Origin: Hyphomicrobiales bacterium
Lineage (GTDB): Bacteria > Pseudomonadota > Alphaproteobacteria > Rhizobiales > Rhizobiaceae
Assembly (NCBI GenBank): GCA_900473175.1
Contig: UCKM01000009.1
Coordinates: 40,175-104,174, forward strand
DNA: 64,000 nucleotides
Reading direction: 5' to 3'
The position numbers and the translations under genes are program-made. Below, piece by piece: positions 35,317 through 44,064 of the stretch (the first letter of the stretch is position 1; each line of letters begins with the position of its first letter). The notes beneath the pieces are model-generated. The model made no database searches. It was given only the letters and a program-made list of their open reading frames with translations, and had not been told where the DNA came from.

Positions 35317-36726
35317 CTATTCAATTGTGGGTGGACCGCTGGGTAGCTGCACCGCCTCAACGCACTTGCGCATTTGTTCCAAAGGCTGGGCCTGAGAATA
35401 CAGTGCGAAGGTAATCGAGACGCCCTTCCTATGGCCCATCACTCGCGCCACTACGCTCTCAGGTTGCCCATCTTCCTCACACTTGCGAGCAAACCAGCGT
35501 CTGAAGGAGTGGAAGTTCACTTTAGACCTCCGCGCTCCCTCCCGTTTATCATCAACCCCAACGCTCCTCCTATAGGTAGCGAAACGCTTGGATAGCGCCA
35601 TAGTCCGCGTACCATCCCAGCCACTGTCTTCGAGGTCGGGAAAGAGGAAGTCTGTCCCTTCTGCTTTGCCGATCCTACTTGCAATGAGGTCAATCAGGGC
35701 GGAGTGTATCGGGACCGCTCTCACCCCTGCGTCCGTCTTCGACTTGGTAATCTTGAGCAAACCACCCACGCAATCCTTTACCCGCAGCTGGCCTATTTCT
35801 TCCAGTCTCATGCCTGACAGTGCAGCGATTCTCATGATGTCCGATAGATCGCGGTCAGCTGGCCCATTGAGAAGCGTTACGATCTCATTGTCCGTGAAGG
35901 GGCGCTCCTGTCCAGCAGCGCTATCGGGGTCTGAGCGGAATGCCTTGGGCTTCGGTAGTGACTTCCCATCCCATGGGTTTCGTAGCGGCGATATGAACCC
36001 ACTGCTGGTCATCCATGACCAGTACTGTCGCAGGGCGGACAGCTTCTTGTTCGCGGTCTTGGGATGGACACCCTTACCTTTGAGACCCAGATCACGGTAA
36101 TCAGAGGCCACGCGGTCATCTAGCTTGTGAAGATACGCAGGTCGGTTGTCCTCCTTGAGCCATCGTTGGAGGTCTCTTACGGCTGTCCTCGCATCTGCTT
36201 TTGTCCTCTCGGAGTACGTGGTGCCAGACAACCACCGCTCCATATACATATCGAGTTCTTCTGCCTCACCCCATACCACAGCTGAGTAGGTCAGCGCTTC
36301 CGGTGCTACAGGCTCCAGTTCCTCTCCTGTATCGGGATCATAGTGTGGCCTAGCGTACTGAGCGTAAATGGCTTCGATGCGTGCATTGATGGCTTCCTTA
36401 ACCATCCCATAGTTGGCTGTGTGTCTGGCCTTAAGTAACTCTGCTCGGACCTCTTGGGCTTCATGCTTCAAGTCAGGAATCACGCTAATGTTTGACGCTT
36501 GGTCAAGAGCGGCGCTAATTTCAGCTTTGAAGGCGGCGACAACAGGCCAGCGCTTGCTCTGAGCGGCCCTTAGGTCAGATGTTTGAAGAGAGCGGATAAG
36601 GCGCGGCTTGCCTAGTATAGGTCGGAGTTTTACCGGGACCTCGACCACCGCGTACCAAGTGCCATGCGCTTGCTTCTGGAGGAGGTATTGACGATCCCCC
36701 TTCCCCACTGAACTAAATGCATTCAT
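35317..36726 (-). CDS. int: Tyrosine site-specific integrase of the tRNA-Gln element
   Basis: The 469-residue recombinase inserts and probably excises the element. An N-terminal arm- and core-binding part (about 1-250) precedes the catalytic domain with R307 (GMRLEEIGQL), H406-x2-R409 (HSFRRW), H432 (MGHRKG) and the nucleophile Y443 (FALYSQAQ). All active-site residues are present and the length is normal. It lies about 100 bases inside the distal repeat, pointing inward, a usual position. Nothing suggests inactivation. Confidence 0.93.
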   Translation of the reverse strand: MNAFSSVGKGDRQYLLQKQAHGTWYAVVEVPVKLRPILGKPRLIRSLQTSDLRAAQSKRWPVVAAFKAEISAALDQASNISVIPDLKHEAQEVRAELLKARHTANYGMVKEAINARIEAIYAQYARPHYDPDTGEELEPVAPEALTYSAVVWGEAEELDMYMERWLSGTTYSERTKADARTAVRDLQRWLKEDNRPAYLHKLDDRVASDYRDLGLKGKGVHPKTANKKLSALRQYWSWMTSSGFISPLRNPWDGKSLPKPKAFRSDPDSAAGQERPFTDNEIVTLLNGPADRDLSDIMRIAALSGMRLEEIGQLRVKDCVGGLLKITKSKTDAGVRAVPIHSALIDLIASRIGKAEGTDFLFPDLEDSGWDGTRTMALSKRFATYRRSVGVDDKREGARRSKVNFHSFRRWFARKCEEDGQPESVVARVMGHRKGVSITFALYSQAQPLEQMRKCVEAVQLPSGPPTIE

Positions 36727-36828
36727 CGTTCAACCATACCTCTAACCACACCTGATCTCCCACACTAGCGCATTGATTTAACACGCTATATCAATGTTAT
36801 CAGAGGCTTACAATGGTCCATCGGAGGG

Positions 36829-36846
36829 TCCAGGTTCCCCAGCCAA
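36829..36846 (+). repeat. attR of the tRNA-Gln element
   Basis: This 18-base copy of the tRNA-Gln 3' end lies in direct orientation relative to 34317-34334 and closes the element. Only eight bases separate it from the stop codon of the next chromosomal gene. Confidence 0.92.
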
Positions 36847-36853
36847 GCTTTTC

Positions 36854-37969
36854 TCAATTCCCCTCGATCAGGTCCGACACGTAGTTCGCAATTGACAGGC
36901 ATGATGTCATGCCGGGGCTCTCAATTCCAAACAGATTGACAAGTCCCCTCACGCCGTGTGCCGCGGGGCCCTCGATGACAAAATCCGTAGCGATGGCGCC
37001 CCCGATGACAAGCTTCGGCCGTATGCCGCAATAGGCGGGCTGCAAGGCATTGTCGGGCAGCTTCGGCCAGTATTTGCGAATCTCGTCATAGAATCGATCC
37101 GCCCGTTTCGGGTCGACCGAATAGTCGATGGCATCGACCCATTCGACATCGGGTCCAAAGCGCATCCGCCCATCAAGGTCGAGGGTGAGATGAACGCCGA
37201 GCCCGCCCTCTTCCGGGACCGGATAGATAAGATGCCTGAATGGCGTTTTGCCGGTTGCCGAGAAGTAATTGCCCTTGGCCAGCCGCGTGCCCGGCACAGA
37301 ACCCTCCGGCAATCCAAGAATGGAAGACGCCAGTGCGGGCGCCTCAAGGCCGCACGCATTGATGAAGACCGTGGCCTGGAGGTCGTATGGGCGTCCGGAA
37401 CCCGTTTCGATTGTTTCGATACGCAAGCCCTCATTGGTGACCGCGCCGGCCATCACCTTCGTGTTGAACGAGATCGCCGCGCCATTTTCCTCCGCATCGC
37501 CAAGCAGCGCCAGCATCAGGCCATGGCTGTCAATGATACCCGTCGAGGGCGACAAGAGCGCCGCGGTGCAGGCAAGGTCAGGTTCCCGCCGCCGCGCCTC
37601 CAATTCCGACAGATGCCGGAGATCGCCGACGCCGCAGGCCGCGGCCCGCATGGCGATGGCGCTCAATGTCGCCTTCTGTGCTTCATTGGTTGCAACGATT
37701 AGCTTGCCGCATCGCGAATGGGCAACGCCATGGCTTGTGGCGAAGGCATAGAGGGCGTCCCTGCCTTCAACGCAGAAACGACCCTTCAGACTGTCCTTTG
37801 GGTAGTATATGCCAGCGTGGATGACCTCGGAGTTGCGTGAACTCGTCCCGGTACCGATCGTTTCGGCTTCCTCGACGATCAGGGTCTCGATGCCGCGCTT
37901 TGCCAATGCGCGCGCGATCGCCAGGCCGATGACGCCGGCGCCCGCGATGAGGCATTCCACCCGCTCCAA
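36854..37969 (-). CDS. FAD-dependent oxidoreductase (L-2-hydroxyglutarate dehydrogenase-like)
   Basis: The 371-residue protein opens with the FAD motif IAGAGVIGLAIARAL and continues with the DAO-family segments SSRNSEVIHAGIYYP and CGIRPKLV. These match the LhgO-like group of FAD oxidoreductases that oxidise 2-hydroxy acids. I place the start at the TTG at 37969 because GGAGG lies ten bases upstream; an upstream TTG at 37996 would overlap the preceding gene. It ends next to attR. Whether it serves polysaccharide modification or central metabolism is not clear. Confidence 0.85.
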   Translation of the reverse strand: MERVECLIAGAGVIGLAIARALAKRGIETLIVEEAETIGTGTSSRNSEVIHAGIYYPKDSLKGRFCVEGRDALYAFATSHGVAHSRCGKLIVATNEAQKATLSAIAMRAAACGVGDLRHLSELEARRREPDLACTAALLSPSTGIIDSHGLMLALLGDAEENGAAISFNTKVMAGAVTNEGLRIETIETGSGRPYDLQATVFINACGLEAPALASSILGLPEGSVPGTRLAKGNYFSATGKTPFRHLIYPVPEEGGLGVHLTLDLDGRMRFGPDVEWVDAIDYSVDPKRADRFYDEIRKYWPKLPDNALQPAYCGIRPKLVIGGAIATDFVIEGPAAHGVRGLVNLFGIESPGMTSCLSIANYVSDLIEGN

Positions 37970-37973
37970 TCGT

Positions 37974-38270
37974 TCAGTGCCTCCCGTGAGCAGCAAGCGG
38001 CGCGAGTTTTCGCTCCAGGCTTTGCAGCGTTTCCATGATCTGGAGGCCTACCCGTTCATAGCATGGATAATGCAACAGGTGCTCCGTGTCCCAATCTGCC
38101 GGCGAAAGGCTACCGCTGCAATCCTGCGGTGCGGAATTTTTGAGTTCGGTCAGATATTCCTGAACCGAAAAGGAGCTGGGCGGCGTACCCGTTGCTACAT
38201 GCATGAAAAGGGCGCGGAGCCAGAATTGTGTGGCCATAAGTTCAATGCGTATCTGTTCGTCTTCAATCAT
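37974..38270 (-). CDS. Small hypothetical protein, 98 aa
   Basis: The protein starts at an ATG, MIEDEQIRIELM, without a strong ribosome binding site. It is predicted helical and contains two cysteines (QDCSGS and HYPCYER). Its stop lies four bases before the chosen start of the FAD oxidoreductase, whose GGAGG is inside its last codons, so the pair is likely translationally linked. I do not recognise a family. Confidence 0.5.
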   Translation of the reverse strand: MIEDEQIRIELMATQFWLRALFMHVATGTPPSSFSVQEYLTELKNSAPQDCSGSLSPADWDTEHLLHYPCYERVGLQIMETLQSLERKLAPLAAHGRH

Positions 38271-38684
38271 GGAATTTCGGATCCAGCCACGAGGGTTAAA
38301 GCCGCCTAACTAAAGACCTTTTTGCTATTCCTTGATAATTCGGCTTGACGGATACGCGACACATCCAAAAGCGGGTCATGTATGACGGTATCATGACGGC
38401 AATATTGGCGCGATGCACGTTTGACCGATGTCAAGATGGGTATCTCCACATCACATTGATCCTGGAAATAGTCCGGATCTCTCACACCTCTACCTCAAAC
38501 GGCTTAGCCGCCGGTCATCTCAATAGTCATCTTAAACGCAATGCGCGCAGCGGTTACCCTCGGTGTGAAGTGGGGCCTCATATTCACATGCCGTGCGATC
38601 GAACGATAACCAACAACAACAGTTCTATCGCACCAACTGGCGCCGAACGGCCAAGCGTCTCAATGACATATAAGAGGTAATAAC
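38271..38684. other. Promoter region between divergent genes
   Basis: About 414 bases separate the start of the minus-strand pair from the flippase start at 38685. No supported gene is present; a plus-strand frame at 38345 has poor composition. Promoters for both directions are expected, but no box is clear enough to name. Confidence 0.45.
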
Positions 38685-40157
38685 GTGGGCACAGTACGCC
38701 GGGCTTTTTTCATGGCGGCCTTGGAACAATATTCGCAGGTCGTCGTCAGTCTGGCGATGATCGCCGTTCTGTCCCGCCTCCTCGACAGCACGGCAATCGG
38801 CATAGCGGTGATCGGTCTTGGCATCGGTACGATCGCCTTCAACATACGTGAGTTCGTAACCTCCGAATATCTCATCCAGCGTACCAGCGTCTCGCGGGAT
38901 GATGTCCGCACCGCTTTTACGCTGATGTTCGGCTCATCACTCCTCATCTGCTGTTGCCTGTCGGTGCTTGCTCCCTGGCTCGCCGATTTTTACGCGCAGC
39001 CGGGCCTGAAGATGTTCATCTTTGTTCTGGCAATCTCCGGGGTCATAGATGCGTCGGTCAGCACGATTGCGGCACTCTTGCGACGCGACATGGAATTCGG
39101 CACGCTGACGCGCATCAATGCCCTCGGCAGCATTGCCAATGCGGTGGTAACCGTGCTCCTCGCCTGGTTCGATTTCGGCTACATGAGCTACGCATGGGGC
39201 GCACTCGCCGCCGCATCGGTCCGGATGATGCTGGGCTTTCACGCACGGCCGGTCCTGTGGATGTATCGTCCGAGCCTGACGGGCTGGCGCCTGTTCATTG
39301 TCTTTGGCGGCTATAAGGGCGCATCGACGGTGCTCGATCGCACCTATGAGGCGCTTCCGCAGCTCATTCTTGGCCGCTTCATGCCGTTGACGGCCGTCGG
39401 CCTGTTCAACCGGGCAAATCTCGTTTGTGGCCTTCCCGACAAGTTCCTGCTCTCGGCGCTGTTCTCCGTGGCATTTCCCGCCTTTGCCGCCGAAGTCCGC
39501 GCGCAGCGCAGCGTCAAGGAGGCCTATCTCAAGATCATCGGCTATATCACGGCTCTGTATTGGCCAGCGCTTATTGTTCTGGCAATCCTTGCTTACCCGA
39601 TTGTCCATATCGCACTTGGACAGGCCTGGGACGAGGCAGTTCCTCTCGTCCAGATCCTGTCCATCGCGGCCGTATTCTGGTTCTCAAACATCCTGACATT
39701 TCCGGTGCTCGTCGCCATGGGTGCCAATCAGCAAGCGTTTGAGGCAAATTTCATCGGGCGTGGGCTCTCGGTCATCGTCATCTGCGTCGCAAGCTTCTTT
39801 GGCGTCTATGCGCTGGTCCTCAGCCAGTTCATCGTCCTCCCCTTCCAGATGGTTATCTCACTGATCTATGTTCGGCGGCACGTGCCGTTCGCGTGGTCCG
39901 AACTCTTCGCCATATTGTACAACAGCGCCCAGGTTACCCTTGGCGCCGTCGTGGGGCCGCTGGCGGTGCTTGCCGCCCACGGCTTCCGGTTTGACATGTC
40001 GATCGGCCTGGCGCTGTTGGCGAGCCTTCTATCCGCCATCGGCTGGCTGGCAGCCCTGATCCTGACCAAGCATCCCTTCTTTGACGAGATCGTCAAGATT
40101 GCCGAACTGCTGATGCCAAGGCTTCTCGCCAGCAAACATGGGGTGCCGGCCGAATGA
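38685..40157 (+). CDS. Wzx-type polysaccharide flippase
   Basis: The 490-residue inner-membrane protein has about 12-14 hydrophobic segments and belongs to the oligosaccharide flippase/MATE-like superfamily that turns lipid-linked repeat units across the membrane. The start is GTG with AGAGGT upstream. Features include the opening MGTVRRAFFMAALEQYSQVV, the NRANLVCGLPDKFLLSALFS segment typical of ExoT/WzxC-like members, and the C-terminal membrane block. It is the first of a plus-strand group and the GT2 gene follows 37 bases after. No adjacent Wzy polymerase is evident. Confidence 0.85.
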   Translation: MGTVRRAFFMAALEQYSQVVVSLAMIAVLSRLLDSTAIGIAVIGLGIGTIAFNIREFVTSEYLIQRTSVSRDDVRTAFTLMFGSSLLICCCLSVLAPWLADFYAQPGLKMFIFVLAISGVIDASVSTIAALLRRDMEFGTLTRINALGSIANAVVTVLLAWFDFGYMSYAWGALAAASVRMMLGFHARPVLWMYRPSLTGWRLFIVFGGYKGASTVLDRTYEALPQLILGRFMPLTAVGLFNRANLVCGLPDKFLLSALFSVAFPAFAAEVRAQRSVKEAYLKIIGYITALYWPALIVLAILAYPIVHIALGQAWDEAVPLVQILSIAAVFWFSNILTFPVLVAMGANQQAFEANFIGRGLSVIVICVASFFGVYALVLSQFIVLPFQMVISLIYVRRHVPFAWSELFAILYNSAQVTLGAVVGPLAVLAAHGFRFDMSIGLALLASLLSAIGWLAALILTKHPFFDEIVKIAELLMPRLLASKHGVPAE

Positions 40158-40194
40158 TCCACAGCGGTTGGTCAAATATTTCAAGGTGGATGGC

Positions 40195-41187
40195 ATGAGA
40201 TCAGTCGACGTGGTCATTCCGAACTACAATTACGCAGGCTATCTGCGCAGCTGCGTCGATAGCGTGCTGAGCCAGAACGTCGACAACATACGTGTCCTTA
40301 TCATCGACAACGCCTCGAGCGACAACAGCCAAGAGGTGGCGCGCGATCTGGCGGCGTCCGACCCGCGTGTGGAGCTGCTCCTGCGTGAAAAAAATCGTGG
40401 TCCGCACGCCTCGTTCAACGATGGCATCGACTGGGCCCAATCGGACTATTTCCTCATTCTCTGCTCCGACGACTTCCTGGCACCTGGCGCGCTGGAAAAT
40501 GCGGTGGACCTCATGGAGCAGCACCCGGAAGTCGCGCTGACGCATGGCGTTACGCATTTCTCGGCATCGGATGACGATGCTCTGAACCTGCGAACGGACG
40601 AGCGGGCTGGCTGGACGATTCAGGATGGTCCGGCATTCCTCAAGGATATCTGCCGTGCAGGCCGAAATTACGTCAGCGGGCCGACTGTCATTGTCCGGAC
40701 GGCCGTCCAGAAACGGGTCGGCTACTACAACCCGGAACTGACCCACACGGACGATATGGAAATGTGGATGCGCTTTGCGCTGCGCGGATCGATTGCCGCG
40801 ACCGACGCTGTTCAGGCGGTCGCTCGCGTCCATCCCAACAACCAGTCAGCAACCGTTGGCAATCTTCGCCGGTGGAGCATCGAGTTCGAGGCAGCCTTCA
40901 GTTCCTTTTTCCATGGAGCCGGCGCGCACCTCGACAATTCCGAAGAATTGCTGCGCATTGCCCGGCGTGCACTCAGTGACAGGGCCTACTGGTCGGCCAT
41001 AGCGCAACTGTGCCGCGGCGAGCGTGGCTGGCGCGATCTGCTCGTCCGGGCCGTGCGATTGCATCCGGCCGCAGCGCTGGTGCCGCCGTTCGGCTACCTG
41101 TGGCAACGCGCTGACGCGTCTTCACTGGTAAAAGCCAGTCTTGCGGCGTTGACACGGCGTGTGGCGAGGACCGCGGTCACCGATTGA
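40195..41187 (+). CDS. Family 2 glycosyltransferase
   Basis: The start at 40195 (MRSVDVVIPNYNYAGYLRSC, 330 residues) has AAGGTGGA upstream; a longer frame would run back into the flippase gene. The GT-A core shows IIDNASSDNS at 36-45 and the DxD-like SDDF at 91-94. The C-terminal part is helical, as in many surface-polysaccharide GT2 proteins. It probably adds one sugar of the repeat unit exported by the preceding flippase. Donor and linkage unknown. Confidence 0.87.
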   Translation: MRSVDVVIPNYNYAGYLRSCVDSVLSQNVDNIRVLIIDNASSDNSQEVARDLAASDPRVELLLREKNRGPHASFNDGIDWAQSDYFLILCSDDFLAPGALENAVDLMEQHPEVALTHGVTHFSASDDDALNLRTDERAGWTIQDGPAFLKDICRAGRNYVSGPTVIVRTAVQKRVGYYNPELTHTDDMEMWMRFALRGSIAATDAVQAVARVHPNNQSATVGNLRRWSIEFEAAFSSFFHGAGAHLDNSEELLRIARRALSDRAYWSAIAQLCRGERGWRDLLVRAVRLHPAAALVPPFGYLWQRADASSLVKASLAALTRRVARTAVTD

Positions 41188-41194
41188 AGATGGG

Positions 41195-42415
41195 TCAGCG
41201 GGTGTTTTCCTGCGTTCCGATGACGCGATTGAGCAGGACCTGCTCCTGTTCTGAAAGCTTGTCCTGAAGCGACCGATTGGATGCCGCAATCTGCATCCGG
41301 ACCGCGTCAACGTTTTCGAGCATCTCTTTTGTCTGCAATTTCAATTTCTCGATATCGAAGGTCTCGATGTGCTGGCAGTAATGCGCCTGCTCGAACTGTG
41401 CGAGGAGATAATCGTTCTTCTGATTGTAGCTGAGGGAAATGGTCGGGCGGCCGAGTTTCAGCGCACAGACCACATTATGGTAGCGCGAGACGACGACCAT
41501 ATCTGTCTGCACGATCTCATCCATCAACTCGTGCAGCGAGGCGCCATGGCCTACCGCGATGCGATCCGAAGGAATATCGGGATGGGAGGCCGAAACGTTT
41601 GCAAGCACGTCCTTGACGGCTCTTTCGTCACGAAGATCGCCGGTAAGCAAACGCGCATTGTAGCCTTCGCCGATAAGCCAGCAAATGTAGGAGCTCAGCT
41701 TGGCAATGTAATTCCGGTAGATCGTCTGACCCTCGGCATTTTCGGCATTCGCCTTTTTCCAGCCGTGGTAGTCCATGATGCCGACACCGACGGTCGTGCG
41801 CGTCGTATCCCTGCCCGGAACCGCCGAGGGCACCGGAAGCCTGAAAGCGATATCGGGGTAGCGCAGGTCCGGCGTGACATTGAGCCCGATGCCCTTCATG
41901 TATTGCAGCGAGAAATCATCGCGATAGGACCGGTACTGCGCCATTTGCGCGGCCGATTTCAAAAACCACCTGCTCAAGGAATTCTCGATCGGACCGGCGC
42001 CGATACTTACAAAGGCAATACGAGCATTGCGCAGTCGCGCCGCGAGGCACCATCGGAAGACCACAAACGGCCAGCCGAAGGCGTTCTCCTGAAAGTCATC
42101 GAGGATGCCGGTGCCTGGAATGATCAGCAAGTTGACGCCGCGCATACCGCTGAGGACGGAATAGAGGCTGTTGAGCCGGCGGGGAAAGTCAGCGAGAAGA
42201 CGGTTGATGCGGTTGGCCCAATCGCCTTCGAGGGAAACACCGCCAATGCTGATCGCATTGATCTTGTATTTTTCCTGGACGGCCGCCGGGTTGGAACAGA
42301 CGCATACAAGCTCTGCATCCCTATTGGTCGCGCGCAGAAAATCCAGCATGGCTTCAAGAGAGCCGTCATTGCCGGTATTTCCGCTGCCAAATTGGCCCAA
42401 TAAGCCGATCTTCAT
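41195..42415 (-). CDS. Polysaccharide pyruvyltransferase-family protein
   Basis: The 406-residue protein begins MKIGLLGQFGSGNTGNDG and continues with IPGTGILDDF, SIGAGPIENS and the late VVSRYHNVVCALKLGRPTISL. These are hallmarks of the WcaK/CsaB-type pyruvyltransferase family, which adds pyruvate ketals to surface glycans. Pyruvyl groups add negative charge to exopolysaccharides such as succinoglycan. It is on the minus strand within a plus-strand cluster and converges on the preceding glycosyltransferase gene. Confidence 0.85.
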   Translation of the reverse strand: MKIGLLGQFGSGNTGNDGSLEAMLDFLRATNRDAELVCVCSNPAAVQEKYKINAISIGGVSLEGDWANRINRLLADFPRRLNSLYSVLSGMRGVNLLIIPGTGILDDFQENAFGWPFVVFRWCLAARLRNARIAFVSIGAGPIENSLSRWFLKSAAQMAQYRSYRDDFSLQYMKGIGLNVTPDLRYPDIAFRLPVPSAVPGRDTTRTTVGVGIMDYHGWKKANAENAEGQTIYRNYIAKLSSYICWLIGEGYNARLLTGDLRDERAVKDVLANVSASHPDIPSDRIAVGHGASLHELMDEIVQTDMVVVSRYHNVVCALKLGRPTISLSYNQKNDYLLAQFEQAHYCQHIETFDIEKLKLQTKEMLENVDAVRMQIAASNRSLQDKLSEQEQVLLNRVIGTQENTR

Positions 42416-42727
42416 TCAAGGTCCCTTCAATCGTACTCTATTCGGACCGCCGAAGGACAAATTACCTGAACACTTCACCCAGTCTGACTCGCGCCTGTGA
42501 TTTCCACAAGCGCGACGGCCTGGACACTGGATTTGACTTTGCTGCACCGCGCCGGGAAACGACACATGGCCATTGGGACATCGACCGCAACCGATTGACG
42601 AGGGTGTTCCACCAAAAGGCTGCACCCTTTGCCCATCGCGACAGATACAGTTCCGCCGGCATCTCGCATTATGATTGTGCCGTGAAATCCGGGCGATGTG
42701 CTCCGGAAACGACCAGGATCGAGACGA
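42416..42727. other. Divergent promoter region
   Basis: The 312 bases between the starts of the pyruvyltransferase and the GT4 gene have no supported gene. They must contain promoters for both directions. No specific motif is distinctive. Confidence 0.45.
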
Positions 42728-43924
42728 ATGAAGTTCGCTTATTTTGTGCGTCCCCATATTGGCGGCACCTACACGGTGTTCAAGCAATTGCGTGAAGGTT
42801 TGGCTGCCTTCGGTATCGAGGTCTGCTGGCTCGCGATGGGTGAAAGCGAGACACTGAAGCAACCGGAATGGTTTCCGGAATTCGCGCTTGGTAACACCGT
42901 AAACATCAACGGCCTGGCAACGGAACGCGATCAGGCGAAAGCGCTCGCAAAAGCTATCGCGGCGGGCGGATTCGACGGCGTGTTCATCAACGTCCTGAGC
43001 GACCGGATACAAACCAACATAGCGCGCTATTTGCCCGAGACGATCACGCGCATCATGATCGTTCACAATATTACCGCAGGCACCTATGCTGCGGCGTCCT
43101 CCGTTCGCGATCATGTGCATGCGGCGGTCGGTGTGTCGGAGCGAATTCGCAGTGACCTGATCCAGACGATGGGTTTTCCGGCGGATCGAACCTTCGCCAT
43201 CCCCCACGCGGCCGACACTCGTTCCTCACGGGCGCTCAAGCGGACCCCTCGCACCAGGGAACCGATGCGCGTTGTCTTTCTCGGACGTATCGAGGATGCC
43301 TCCAAGGGCGTTTTCTGGCTGGCCGACATCCTCGACAAGCTCGACCCATCCATTCACCTGACCGTCGCCGGCGACGGTCCTGACCTGCCAGCGTTGCGGT
43401 TGAAACTCGCGCGTCACTCCCGTCGCGTAACCATATTGGGCGCCGTGCATCCGAAAGAGGTGCACAACCTTCTCGTCAAGCAGGATGTCATGATCATGCC
43501 CTCGCGCTTCGAGGGTTTCGGCCTGACGCTGACCGAGGCGATGGCGGTCGGATGCGTCCCCGTCGTATCGCGGATTCGCGGCGTGACGGACACGATCGTT
43601 GACGACGGCATCAACGGCTATCTGTTCTCGATCGGCAATAGCGCCGAAGCAGCACGGATCATCTCGGAGATCGCAGCTAATCCTGAGGGTTCAAAGGCGC
43701 TTTCCGCTGCCGCCCGCGACAAGGCCGAGCATGTCTTCACCATCGATGCCATGGCCCGCCGCTATTTCGAGGTGATCAGGCTGATCGATGAACGACGACC
43801 GGACATCGCTGGCCCCCTCAATATCGAGGAGTGGTCTTTCCCGAAGGGACTGCGCTCGGGTTTGCGGACATTCATTCCCAAGCCCATCAAGAATTGGCTC
43901 CGCGTGATGCGGGAAAGAATCTGA
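42728..43924 (+). CDS. Family 4 glycosyltransferase
   Basis: The start at 42728 gives a 398-residue protein opening MKFAYFVRPHIGGTYTVFKQ; an in-frame ATG 30 bases upstream lacks support. The GT-B enzyme carries the retaining-transferase motif E262-x7-E270 in SRFEGFGLTLTEAM, the donor-binding GRIEDASKGVFWL and ends with basic residues that could touch the membrane. It should add a sugar to the repeat unit. Divergent from the pyruvyltransferase gene. Confidence 0.88.
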   Translation: MKFAYFVRPHIGGTYTVFKQLREGLAAFGIEVCWLAMGESETLKQPEWFPEFALGNTVNINGLATERDQAKALAKAIAAGGFDGVFINVLSDRIQTNIARYLPETITRIMIVHNITAGTYAAASSVRDHVHAAVGVSERIRSDLIQTMGFPADRTFAIPHAADTRSSRALKRTPRTREPMRVVFLGRIEDASKGVFWLADILDKLDPSIHLTVAGDGPDLPALRLKLARHSRRVTILGAVHPKEVHNLLVKQDVMIMPSRFEGFGLTLTEAMAVGCVPVVSRIRGVTDTIVDDGINGYLFSIGNSAEAARIISEIAANPEGSKALSAAARDKAEHVFTIDAMARRYFEVIRLIDERRPDIAGPLNIEEWSFPKGLRSGLRTFIPKPIKNWLRVMRERI

Positions 43925-44064
43925 CGCGGTACTACCTCTTTTGGCGCGTGCGGATGACTGAATTGCCGAAGTGAAATTCCGCGCGCGGACCTGCATATTT
44001 TATCATGAGATCCAAGGTGCCCCGTGAGCGCTGCGGTCGGAGTTCGAGACTTGAGGTTTGGCAC

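Larger units (their letters stand above)
34317..36846. mobile_element. Miniature integrative element in tRNA-Gln (about 2.5 kb)
   Basis: The 18-base direct repeat bounds a unit of 2,512 bases per repeat-to-repeat step. It contains a minus-strand tyrosine integrase next to the distal repeat, a 114-residue plus-strand gene of phage-associated type, and a possible antisense membrane protein. No replication, excisionase, packaging or transfer gene is visible. Bases 34335-34682 within it hold no gene. It interrupts a polysaccharide locus and has a lower GC appearance than its surroundings. It is probably a satellite-like or reduced element relying on a helper for other functions. Confidence 0.88.
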
